Below, piece by piece: positions 19,901 to 28,272 of a DNA stretch of 35,436 bases; the first letter of the stretch is position 1; each line of letters begins with the position of its first letter. Location: positions 1-35,436 of the forward strand of contig PKSX01000256.1 of assembly GCA_002869435.1 (NCBI GenBank), in the 5' to 3' direction. The DNA comes from Marinilabiliales bacterium. Lineage in GTDB: Bacteria > Bacteroidota > Bacteroidia > Bacteroidales > DTU049. A model generated the notes under the pieces. It ran no database searches and was not told the origin of the DNA. It was given only the letters and a program-made list of their open reading frames with translations. The position numbers were made by a program, and so were the translations under genes.

Positions 19901-20013
19901 TCACCACAATCCCAGAAGCTGGCTGTTGGTTCAGCAGTCATTACATAAACAACGGCTGCGATAAGAAACACAACCCAACCCACAATGTTGTTGTACTTTT
20001 GATACGTTTGCAT
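16915..20013 (-). CDS. DUF2723 / GT117-family multi-TM glycosyltransferase-like protein (TMEM260-related)
   Basis: N-terminal [42 protein letters not shown] signature and many TM segments; C-terminal [39 protein letters not shown]. Confidence 0.9.
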   Translation of the reverse strand: [1032 protein letters not shown]

Positions 20014-20115
20014 TATTCAGATTATTAATACAGTTTAAACTGCGAAATTATAAAGAAATTTTGACAATGGGAAAACAATAAGCATCAGCATTTATTGTGT
20101 TTGGAAAAAATTTTA

Positions 20116-20123
20116 TAACTTTG
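20116..20123 (+). promoter_or_regulatory. -7 element (TAACTTTG) upstream of tRNA-Gln
   Basis: Exact TAnnTTTG match ending 16 nt before the mature tRNA 5' end; only an imperfect -33 candidate at the right spacing. Confidence 0.6.
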
Positions 20124-20139
20124 CGCCCTGAATTTACAC

Positions 20140-20210
20140 TGTCCGATGGTGTAATGGTAACACAGCTGGTTTTGGTCCAGCCGTTCAAGGTTCGAATCCT
20201 TGTCGGACAA
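20140..20210 (+). tRNA. tRNA-Gln (anticodon TTG)
   Basis: Cloverleaf: acceptor TGTCCGA/TCGGACA, D-stem GTGT/ACAC, anticodon stem GCTGG-TTTTGGT-CCAGC (TTG), T-arm CAAGG-TTCGAAT-CCTTG, discriminator A; CCA not encoded. Confidence 0.96.
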
Positions 20211-20224
20211 CGGAAAATTTGAGA

Positions 20225-20251
20225 GAGGGGACAAATGTCCCCTCGATTTTT
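20225..20251 (+). terminator. Terminator-like hairpin between tRNA-Gln and rimP
   Basis: GAGGGGAC-AAAT-GTCCCCTC (8-bp perfect stem, 4-nt loop) followed by GATTTTT. Confidence 0.75.
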
Positions 20252-20264
20252 ACCTGTATCAAAG

Positions 20265-20720
20265 ATGATCGATAAGAAGAACATAGAGAAATTACTGGAG
20301 CAAATCCTTGCTGAGAAGGAGGTTTTTCCTGTTTTGGTTAAAATAAGCCAGGGCAATAAAATCTCTGTGTTTCTTGATGGAGTGGATGGTGTTAAAATAG
20401 AAGATTGTGCTTTCGTAAGCCGTCAGATTGAAAACAGCCTCGACCGTGACAAAGAGGATTTTGAACTGGAGGTTTCTTCGTATGGAGTTGGCAATAAACT
20501 ACTGCTTCCTGTGCAATACAAGATTAATATTGGAAGAATAGCCAAATCAATGCTTGCCGACGGTAAAACCTACAAAGGCAAGATCATTGAAGCTGACGAA
20601 GAAAGATTTACTCTTGAAACCGAAAAAAAAGGTAAAAAGAAAAGTGAAAAAACAAAAGAACTTATAACCCTTACATACGACGAATGTCGTGAAACAAAAG
20701 TTATTGTTTCTTTTAATTAG
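20265..20720 (+). CDS. rimP: Ribosome maturation factor RimP
   Basis: Position directly upstream of nusA-infB; FLDGVDGVKIEDCAFVSRQIENSLDRD...FELEVSSYGVGNKLLLPVQYKINIGR. In-frame alternative ATG at 20235. Confidence 0.93.
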   Translation: MIDKKNIEKLLEQILAEKEVFPVLVKISQGNKISVFLDGVDGVKIEDCAFVSRQIENSLDRDKEDFELEVSSYGVGNKLLLPVQYKINIGRIAKSMLADGKTYKGKIIEADEERFTLETEKKGKKKSEKTKELITLTYDECRETKVIVSFN

Positions 20721-20727
20721 TTAAGTT

Positions 20728-21966
20728 ATGGAAACGCTGAACCTGATTGAATCATTTAGTGAGTTTAAAGACTCAAAAGCCATTGATCGCCCTACATTGA
20801 TGCGCATTTTGGTAGATATCTTCAAACATATCCTCACCAAAAAGTTTGAACAAGCCGACAATTTCGATGTAATTGTAAACACCACTACCGGTGACCTTGA
20901 GATTTGGCGAAGTCGTATCATTGTTGAAGACGACAATATTGAAAACCCCAATGAAGAAATAGGGTACACTGAAGCCATCAAAATTGAACCTGATTTTGAA
21001 GTTGGCGAACAGGTACTTGAATCATTCAGCATTGATGAGTTTGACCGAAGAGATATACAGAGCATCCTTCAAATGCTGAAATCAAAAGTTCTTGAATACG
21101 AAAAGAATAACGTATTCATGAAATACAAAGACAGAATTGGTGAAATCGTTACCGCTGAAGTCAGTCAGGTTTGGAAAAAAGAACTATTGGTACTCGATGA
21201 AGAAGATTTCGAGCTGGTTTTACCACGAAGTGAAATGATTCCAACCGATTTCTATAAAAAAGGTGATTCGCTAAGGGCCGTTGTTGATAATGTAGATTTT
21301 AAAAACGGAAATCCCGTTATTATTTTATCCAGAACTTCGCCTGTTTTCCTAGAAAGACTTTTTGAGCTTGAAGTGCCGGAAATATATGACGGACTTATCA
21401 CCATTAAAAAAATTGTTCGCATGCCGGGTGAAAGAGCAAAAGTAGCCGTCGAATCATATGATGATCGTATTGATCCGGTTGGTGCTTGTGTAGGGATGAA
21501 AGGCTCCAGAATTCATGGCATAGTTCGTGAGCTCAGAAATGAAAACATCGACGTAATAAACTACTCAGGTAACCTTCAGGTATTTATTTCAAGAGCATTG
21601 AGCCCGGCAAAAATTTCCGGAATTAAGATCAATGAAGAAGAAAAAGCGGTTGAGGTCTATTTAAAACCAGACCAAATATCCCTTGCCATTGGTAAAGGCG
21701 GACAAAACATTAAACTTGCCTCGAAACTTACAGATTATGAAATTGAAGTTTTCAGGGAGGTTGATACCGAATACGATGATGATGTTGATTTGATGGAGTT
21801 TTCAGATGAAATTGAAGAGTGGATCATCAAAGAATTCAAAAAGATCGGACTTGATACAGCAAAGAGTATTTTGGCCATTCCAAAAGATGAACTTGCTGAA
21901 AGAGCAGATCTTGAAAAAGAGACCATTGAGGAAGTTATAAAGATTCTTCAGTCTGAGTTTGAATAA
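20728..21966 (+). CDS. nusA: Transcription termination/antitermination factor NusA
   Basis: NusA N-terminal domain, S1 region (IGEIVTAEVSQVWKKELLVLDEEDFELVLPRSEMIPTDFYKKGDSLRAVV), KH domains (RIDPVGACVGMKGSRIHGIVRELRNENIDVI, ISLAIGKGGQNIKLASKLTDYEI). Confidence 0.97.
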   Translation: METLNLIESFSEFKDSKAIDRPTLMRILVDIFKHILTKKFEQADNFDVIVNTTTGDLEIWRSRIIVEDDNIENPNEEIGYTEAIKIEPDFEVGEQVLESFSIDEFDRRDIQSILQMLKSKVLEYEKNNVFMKYKDRIGEIVTAEVSQVWKKELLVLDEEDFELVLPRSEMIPTDFYKKGDSLRAVVDNVDFKNGNPVIILSRTSPVFLERLFELEVPEIYDGLITIKKIVRMPGERAKVAVESYDDRIDPVGACVGMKGSRIHGIVRELRNENIDVINYSGNLQVFISRALSPAKISGIKINEEEKAVEVYLKPDQISLAIGKGGQNIKLASKLTDYEIEVFREVDTEYDDDVDLMEFSDEIEEWIIKEFKKIGLDTAKSILAIPKDELAERADLEKETIEEVIKILQSEFE

Positions 21967-22012
21967 AAATCTTTAATTTAGCCACGTTTTTGACAGTTTT
22001 GTAAAAGGATTT

Positions 22013-24922
22013 ATGGACAAGAACACAGGAACAAAACGATTAAGCAAAGTAGCAATTGAGTTGAATGTAGGCGTACATACGCTTATTGACTTTCTCAATG
22101 ATGAAGGCATGCCCGTGGAAGGGCCAAACGCCAAAATCGGTGAGGAGGCGTATAATGCCCTGTTGAAAGAATTTCACAAAGACAAGACTGCCAAACAGGA
22201 AAGCATGAAAATCAACCTCAGGCCTCAGGAAGAAGAGGAGGAGCAAAAGGAAGAAATCAAAGAGCCTGAAAAAGATGAGAAAGCCGATGACCTGCTAATC
22301 ACTAATTTATCAGTAGACACAGATATTCCTGAAACCAAGGAAAAGGAAGTAAAGGAAAAAGAAGAGAAGACTGAAAAAGAAGTCGTAAAGGAAGAGGTTA
22401 TAGAAGAAGTTGAAAAAGAGAGCAAGAAAAAAACCCCTGCCAAGAAAAAAGCTACTTCGGATAAAGAAGAAAAAGAACCTGTACAAAAAGAGGAAGACTC
22501 TGCTGAAAAGTCAGATAAAATAATTGACGATTCCAAAGAAGAAGATAAAAAGAAAGGCCCTAAGATTTTGGGCAAAATAGATCTTGATAAAGACAAGAAA
22601 AAAACCGAGAAGGAAGAGCCAAAGGAAAAAGCTAATAAGGATACTAAAAAAGCTGAGCCTAAGGAGGAAACTGAAGAGAAGAAGGAAAAAGAGGAAGCAC
22701 TAAAACCAAAAGAAGAGCAAAAAGAAGAAGTAAAAGATTCCGAAGCTAAAGAAGACAGCAAGGAAATAAAAGAACATATCAAAACCGAATATCAGAAACT
22801 GAGCGGACCAAAAATTGTAGATAAAATTGATATTTCCGGTTTTGACAAGAAACCTACCAAACAGGAAAAAGAAGCGGAGAGAAAGAACAAGAAAAAGACT
22901 CGTCCGCGTATCACTAAAAAGAAAGAAAGCGTAGATCCTAATTCAGGAAAAGACCATAAGCAACACGACAAAGGAAGAGGCAGAGGCAAAGGACGCAAAA
23001 AAGAAGCAAGACCTGAAATTAGTGAAGAGGATATTAATCGTCACATCAAAGAAACTCTGGCCCAGTTGCAGGGAGGATCATCCAAGTCCAAAGGCTCCAA
23101 GTATCGTCGCATGAAACGCGATGCTCAACAGGAGAAAGAAATGGAAAAACAGGAGCAGGCTGAAAAGGATAAGAGCATTCTCAAACTCAACGAGTTTATT
23201 ACTGTCAGTGAGCTTGCTTCATTAATGGACGTACCTGCAACACAGGTCATATCTTCATGCATGAGTCTTGGTCTTATTGTTACTCTGAACCAGCGCCTGG
23301 ATGCTGAGGCCATTACAATTGTGGCAATGGAATTTGGGTACGAAGTTCAGTTCACTTCAATCGACGATGAAGAGATTATTGAAGAGGAAGTTGATAACCC
23401 TGAAGATCTTTCACCTCGCTCCCCTGTTGTTACTGTTATGGGGCACGTAGATCATGGTAAAACTTCTTTACTTGACTATATTCGAAACACCAACGTAATT
23501 GCAGGTGAGTCCGGTGGAATTACGCAGCACATCGGTGCATACGAAGTGATTCTGGAAGATGGACGTTCAATTACATTCCTCGATACACCTGGTCACGAGG
23601 CTTTTACAGCTATGCGTGCCCGTGGTGCAAAAATCACTGACCTTGCAATTATTGTTATTGCTGCAGACGATCAGGTTATGCCTCAAACCGTTGAAGCAAT
23701 TAATCACGCTAAAGCAGCTGAGGTTCCTATGGTTTTTGCCATTAATAAAATGGATAAACCGGGTGCAAATCCTGATAAAATTAAAGAGCAGCTGGCCAAT
23801 ATGAATCTGCTGGTTGAAGACTGGGGAGGAAAATTCCAGAGCCAGGAAATTTCAGCTAAAAAAGGACAGAATATTGATCAGTTACTCGATAAAGTACTGC
23901 TGGAAGCAGACATGCTTGAGCTCACCGCCAATCCTGATAAACTTGCCAACGGAACGGTTATTGAAGCCTCTCTGGATAAAGGTCGCGGGTATGTAGCTAC
24001 AGTTCTGATCCAAAGCGGAACCCTTAGAATAGGAGATATTATACTTGCCGGTTCATATTATGGTCGTGTTAAAGCAATGTTTAACGAACGTAATCAGGCC
24101 GTGGAAGAAGCCGGACCAAGTTCACCGGTATTGCTGCTCGGACTTAACGGAGCACCCACTGCTGGAGATATCATTAAAGTATACGAAGACGAACGCGATG
24201 CCAAAGATCTGGCAACCAAGCGCCAGCAACTCATCCGCGAACAAACCCTTCGCACCCAGAAACATATTACACTTGATGAAATCGGTCGTCGTATTGCGAT
24301 TGGAGAATTTAAGGAACTCAATGTTATTGTAAAGGGAGATGTAGTTGGATCTATTGAAGCATTGTCTGATTCATTACAGAAACTCAGCACTGATAATATT
24401 CAGGTAAATATTATTCACAAAGCTGTTGGTGGAATCAACGAATCTGATGTGCTTCTGGCTACTGCATCCAATGCCATTATTATCGGCTTCCAGGTTCGTC
24501 CTTCACTTACAGCACGAAAACTTGCCGAAAAAGAAGAGATCGAAATACGTACATACTCAATCATCTACGATGCAATCGAGGAAATTAAAGCTGCTATCGA
24601 GGGTATGCTTGAACCAAAAATGGTTGAAAAAGTTGTGGCCAATATTGAAGTACGTGAAGTGTTTAAAGTTTCAAAAGTTGGAACCATTGCCGGTTGTATG
24701 GTTCTCGATGGAAAGGTTAATAAAACGCAAAAAGTACGTCTCATTCGCGATGGCATTGTAGTTATAACAGGTACAATATCATCTCTGAAACGCTTCAAAG
24801 ACGATGTTAAAGAAGTTCTTTCCGGTCAGGATTGTGGTATCGGTATTGAAAACTTCAATGATATTAAATCCGGTGATGTTATTGAAACATTCATCGAGGT
24901 GGAAGAAAAAAGAAAACTATAA
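22013..24922 (+). CDS. infB: Translation initiation factor IF-2
   Basis: GTPase motifs [53 protein letters not shown]2_N-like N-terminus and a long Lys/Glu-rich linker. Confidence 0.98.
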   Translation: MDKNTGTKRLSKVAIELNVGVHTLIDFLNDEGMPVEGPNAKIGEEAYNALLKEFHKDKTAKQESMKINLRPQEEEEEQKEEIKEPEKDEKADDLLITNLSVDTDIPETKEKEVKEKEEKTEKEVVKEEVIEEVEKESKKKTPAKKKATSDKEEKEPVQKEEDSAEKSDKIIDDSKEEDKKKGPKILGKIDLDKDKKKTEKEEPKEKANKDTKKAEPKEETEEKKEKEEALKPKEEQKEEVKDSEAKEDSKEIKEHIKTEYQKLSGPKIVDKIDISGFDKKPTKQEKEAERKNKKKTRPRITKKKESVDPNSGKDHKQHDKGRGRGKGRKKEARPEISEEDINRHIKETLAQLQGGSSKSKGSKYRRMKRDAQQEKEMEKQEQAEKDKSILKLNEFITVSELASLMDVPATQVISSCMSLGLIVTLNQRLDAEAITIVAMEFGYEVQFTSIDDEEIIEEEVDNPEDLSPRSPVVTVMGHVDHGKTSLLDYIRNTNVIAGESGGITQHIGAYEVILEDGRSITFLDTPGHEAFTAMRARGAKITDLAIIVIAADDQVMPQTVEAINHAKAAEVPMVFAINKMDKPGANPDKIKEQLANMNLLVEDWGGKFQSQEISAKKGQNIDQLLDKVLLEADMLELTANPDKLANGTVIEASLDKGRGYVATVLIQSGTLRIGDIILAGSYYGRVKAMFNERNQAVEEAGPSSPVLLLGLNGAPTAGDIIKVYEDERDAKDLATKRQQLIREQTLRTQKHITLDEIGRRIAIGEFKELNVIVKGDVVGSIEALSDSLQKLSTDNIQVNIIHKAVGGINESDVLLATASNAIIIGFQVRPSLTARKLAEKEEIEIRTYSIIYDAIEEIKAAIEGMLEPKMVEKVVANIEVREVFKVSKVGTIAGCMVLDGKVNKTQKVRLIRDGIVVITGTISSLKRFKDDVKEVLSGQDCGIGIENFNDIKSGDVIETFIEVEEKRKL

Positions 24923-24933
24923 TAGAATTTCAG

Positions 24934-24957
24934 GGCGGCATTGCCGCCTTTTTTTTT
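24934..24957 (+). terminator. Factor-independent terminator after infB
   Basis: GGCGGC-ATT-GCCGCC stem followed by TTTTTTTTT, 11 nt after the infB stop. Confidence 0.93.
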
Positions 24958-24965
24958 GAACAGAA

Positions 24966-26090
24966 ATGAAATTCATCCGAATTCTTAAATCACAAAGCAT
25001 TTCAAAAGCTGGTCTTGATTTTTCTACACCGAAAAATCCATTCGAATCTATGAATGAGATCCCTATTGGTAGAATTCCACAAGAACTAGAATCCTCTATT
25101 CAGGAGTTTATCAAAGAAAAATCCATCCATCGAAGTGATAGAATGGTTCATTTATCGGCATATCTTGCAAATGATTTAATGCATAATTCTTATGCACACG
25201 AACCCATTCTAATCAATATTGGTTCTTCTCGTGGCGCTACAGAAAGCTGGGAAAGATTTTACAAAGATTATGCTAAAACCGGCAAACTAAGACCAACCAG
25301 TTCCCCGCTTACTACTCAGGCGCATATAAGCTCCGCTATAGCCTCAATGCTCGAAACCGATTATAGTTTTGCAATCGATCATTCACTCACCTGCTCTACC
25401 GGATCAGCAGCATTGGTCAATGCGGTGGCATGGCTTAAATCCGGTATGAGCATATATGCATTGATTGGAGGTAGTGAAGCTTCAAATACTGATTTCACTC
25501 TGGCTCAAATCAATGCTCTCGGCATAGGTTCAAAATACAAAGGCAGATATCCATGCAGACCATTTAATGAAGAAATGGAAAACAGCTTCGTACTGGCAGA
25601 AGGGGCAGGGCTGGCTTTGCTTGAGTCCTGCAACGAACAGAATTTGCAGGTGGGAGATATCATTGTTGAGAACATAGGTTATGCCCAAACCGCCCCACCC
25701 TCACTCACAGGTATCGATCCCGAAGGTTTGCCACTTCACAAAGCAATGAAAATGGCTTTGGAAAACACGGGCTCAAAACCCGACCTTATTCTTGCACACG
25801 CCCCTGGAACAGTGAAAGGCGATCAGGCAGAGTTTAATGCCATTCAATCTGTTTTTACGGAAAACCCACCGGCTATATATAGTTCAAAATGGATTACCGG
25901 ACACACATACGCCGCTTCTGGTATGCTTAATCTTTCGCTGGCCATGAAAATATTTAATGGATTTATTCCAGCAGATTATCCATATGAAACCTACGCCCCT
26001 TTCGTACATCCTGAAAAAATTAGCAGCATCATGATCAACAGCACAGGCTTTGGAGGCAATGCGGTGAGTATTTTACTCAAAAAAATATAG
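24966..26090 (+). CDS. Beta-ketoacyl synthase-like protein
   Basis: Active-site Cys context SLTCSTGSAALVNAV, His contexts LAHAPGTVKGDQAEF and SSKWITGHTYAASGM, C-terminal NSTGFGGNAVSILLKK. Confidence 0.88.
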   Translation: MKFIRILKSQSISKAGLDFSTPKNPFESMNEIPIGRIPQELESSIQEFIKEKSIHRSDRMVHLSAYLANDLMHNSYAHEPILINIGSSRGATESWERFYKDYAKTGKLRPTSSPLTTQAHISSAIASMLETDYSFAIDHSLTCSTGSAALVNAVAWLKSGMSIYALIGGSEASNTDFTLAQINALGIGSKYKGRYPCRPFNEEMENSFVLAEGAGLALLESCNEQNLQVGDIIVENIGYAQTAPPSLTGIDPEGLPLHKAMKMALENTGSKPDLILAHAPGTVKGDQAEFNAIQSVFTENPPAIYSSKWITGHTYAASGMLNLSLAMKIFNGFIPADYPYETYAPFVHPEKISSIMINSTGFGGNAVSILLKKI

Positions 26091-26128
26091 TTTGATCTTG
26101 TGGTAGTTAATCAAAACCCCAAAAATTG

Positions 26129-26136
26129 TATTTTTG
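26129..26136 (+). promoter_or_regulatory. -7 element (TATTTTTG) immediately upstream of tex
   Basis: Matches TAnnTTTG; ends 4 nt before the tex ATG (26141). Confidence 0.5.
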
Positions 26137-26140
26137 AGGT

Positions 26141-28270
26141 ATGAAAAACTTTACCGATATCATCAGCCTTGAACTGGGCTTAAAAATACACCAGGTGGCG
26201 GGAACCATTCAGCTTTTGAGCGAAGGTGCCACCGTTCCCTTTATTGCCCGATACCGTAAGGAAATGACCGGCAGCCTTGACGAAGTTCAGATAATGGCTA
26301 TTAAAACCCGTTTACATCAACTAACCGAACTTGAAAAACGCAAAGATGCGGTTATTGAAAGCATTCGTGAACAGGAAAAACTTACTCCCGAACTGGAAGA
26401 AAAGATCCGCAATGCGCAAACCATGCCTGAGGTGGAAGACTTATATCTTCCCTATCGTCCGAAAAGGAAAACCCGGTCCAGTGTGGCCATTGAAAAAGGA
26501 CTTGAACCTCTTGCAAAAAAAATATATCAGCAATTGCCCTTCGATCTGGAAGCTGCTGCCGAACATTTTATTGATGAGAAAAAAGGTGTCAGTTCAATTG
26601 AAGAAGCCATTGCCGGTGCGCGGGATATCATCGCCGAATGGGTAAATGAAAACGCCATCATCCGTGCCGGACTTCGCCGCATGTTCATCAACGACGGGAT
26701 TATCACATCAAAAATCATCAAAGGCAAAGAACAGGAAGGCAATAAATTCGAAAATTATTTCGACTGGAACGAACCGGTAAAAAAATCACCATCACACCGT
26801 ATTCTTGCTATTTTCAGAGGTGAAAATGAAGGTTTTTTGAAAGTCATCATAGAACCCGACACTGAAGAAGCACTCGACTTTATCGACAGAAAAATAATAA
26901 CCGGAAATAATGCTATTGCCGACGAAGTGATTGATGCATACGAAGATGCATACAAACGTCTTTTAAAGCCCAGCATCGAAACCGAAGTAAGAAAGCACTA
27001 TAAGGAACAGGCCGACCGCGAAGCCATTGAAGTTTTTGCGGAAAATGCCCGCCAGTTACTGATGGCTGCTCCGCTCGGACAAAAAAATATTCTGGCCATA
27101 GACCCCGGCTTCCGAACAGGTTGCAAAGTTGTGGCCCTCGATAAACAAGGCAACCTATTGCACAACGAAACCATTTATCCACATCCACCGGAAAGCAAGG
27201 TGAAAGAAGCTTTGAATAAAATTGATCATTTGGTAGAGGCCTATAAAATAGAAGCCATTGCAATAGGAAATGGAACTGCAGGTCGTGAAACTGAAGCTTT
27301 TATCGGACGCATGCGTTTTAATCAGGATGTGATTGCGGTGATGGTAAATGAATCAGGCGCATCTATTTATTCTGCCAGTGATGTGGCACGTGAAGAATTT
27401 CCCGATTATGATGTTACCGTACGCGGAGCAGTATCCATCGGTCGCCGACTGATGGATCCACTTGCCGAGCTTGTAAAGATTGACCCAAAATCAATTGGCG
27501 TAGGACAGTATCAGCACGATGTGGATCAGAATCTTCTGAAAGAAAAACTCGATGATACGGTAATGAGTGCAGTTAATAATGTTGGTGTTGAGCTTAATAC
27601 TGCCAGCAAACAGCTGCTCACCTACGTTTCGGGAATTGGCCCTGTTATGGCAAAAAACATTGTTGAACATCGCAAAAATAATGGGCCTTTCAAATCGAGA
27701 AAAGAGATTCTTAAAGTAACACGCTTTGGAGACAAAGCTTTTGAACAGGCCGCAGGATTTTTGCGCATAAAAAATGCCGAAAACCCGCTCGATTCGTCTG
27801 CTGTTCACCCCGAATCCTATCACATAGTGGAAAAAATGGCTAAAGATCAGGATGCGTCGGTTTATGAACTCATGCAAAATAAAAGCCTTCGCGAACGCAT
27901 CAATCTTAAAGCTTATATAAACGATAAAGTCGGACTCCCTACGCTAAAAGATATTATGTCTGAACTTGAAAAACCCGGCCGGGATCCACGCGAAAAATTT
28001 GAAGTTTTTGAATTTGACCAATCTGTAAATAGCATGGATGACCTTGTTGCCGGCATGGAATTACCGGGTATCGTTACCAATATTACTAGATTTGGAGCTT
28101 TTGTAGATATTGGCGTTCATCAGGACGGGCTTGTTCATGTTAGTCAAATGGCCGATAAATTTGTTCGCGACCCGAATGAAATAGTTAAACTGAATCAAAA
28201 AGTTAATGTTCGCGTTCTCGAGGTAGATAAAAACCGCAAACGCATTAACCTGAGTATGAAAAGCATGTAA
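26141..28270 (+). CDS. tex: Tex-family RNA-binding transcription accessory protein
   Basis: FIARYRKEMTGSLDEVQI, YLPYRPKRKTR, AIDPGFRTGCKVVALD, HhH region (LLTYVSGIGPVMAKNIVEHRKNNGPFKSRKEIL), C-terminal S1 domain (ELPGIVTNITRFGAFVDIGVHQDGLVHVSQM). Confidence 0.97.
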   Translation: MKNFTDIISLELGLKIHQVAGTIQLLSEGATVPFIARYRKEMTGSLDEVQIMAIKTRLHQLTELEKRKDAVIESIREQEKLTPELEEKIRNAQTMPEVEDLYLPYRPKRKTRSSVAIEKGLEPLAKKIYQQLPFDLEAAAEHFIDEKKGVSSIEEAIAGARDIIAEWVNENAIIRAGLRRMFINDGIITSKIIKGKEQEGNKFENYFDWNEPVKKSPSHRILAIFRGENEGFLKVIIEPDTEEALDFIDRKIITGNNAIADEVIDAYEDAYKRLLKPSIETEVRKHYKEQADREAIEVFAENARQLLMAAPLGQKNILAIDPGFRTGCKVVALDKQGNLLHNETIYPHPPESKVKEALNKIDHLVEAYKIEAIAIGNGTAGRETEAFIGRMRFNQDVIAVMVNESGASIYSASDVAREEFPDYDVTVRGAVSIGRRLMDPLAELVKIDPKSIGVGQYQHDVDQNLLKEKLDDTVMSAVNNVGVELNTASKQLLTYVSGIGPVMAKNIVEHRKNNGPFKSRKEILKVTRFGDKAFEQAAGFLRIKNAENPLDSSAVHPESYHIVEKMAKDQDASVYELMQNKSLRERINLKAYINDKVGLPTLKDIMSELEKPGRDPREKFEVFEFDQSVNSMDDLVAGMELPGIVTNITRFGAFVDIGVHQDGLVHVSQMADKFVRDPNEIVKLNQKVNVRVLEVDKNRKRINLSMKSM

Positions 28271-28272
28271 TT

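Noticed and set aside
22225-22782. 185-aa Ser/Phe-rich minus-strand ORF
   Set aside because: Antisense of the Lys/Glu-rich IF-2 linker (GAA/AAG codons read as TTC/CTT); composition artefact inside a confident CDS.
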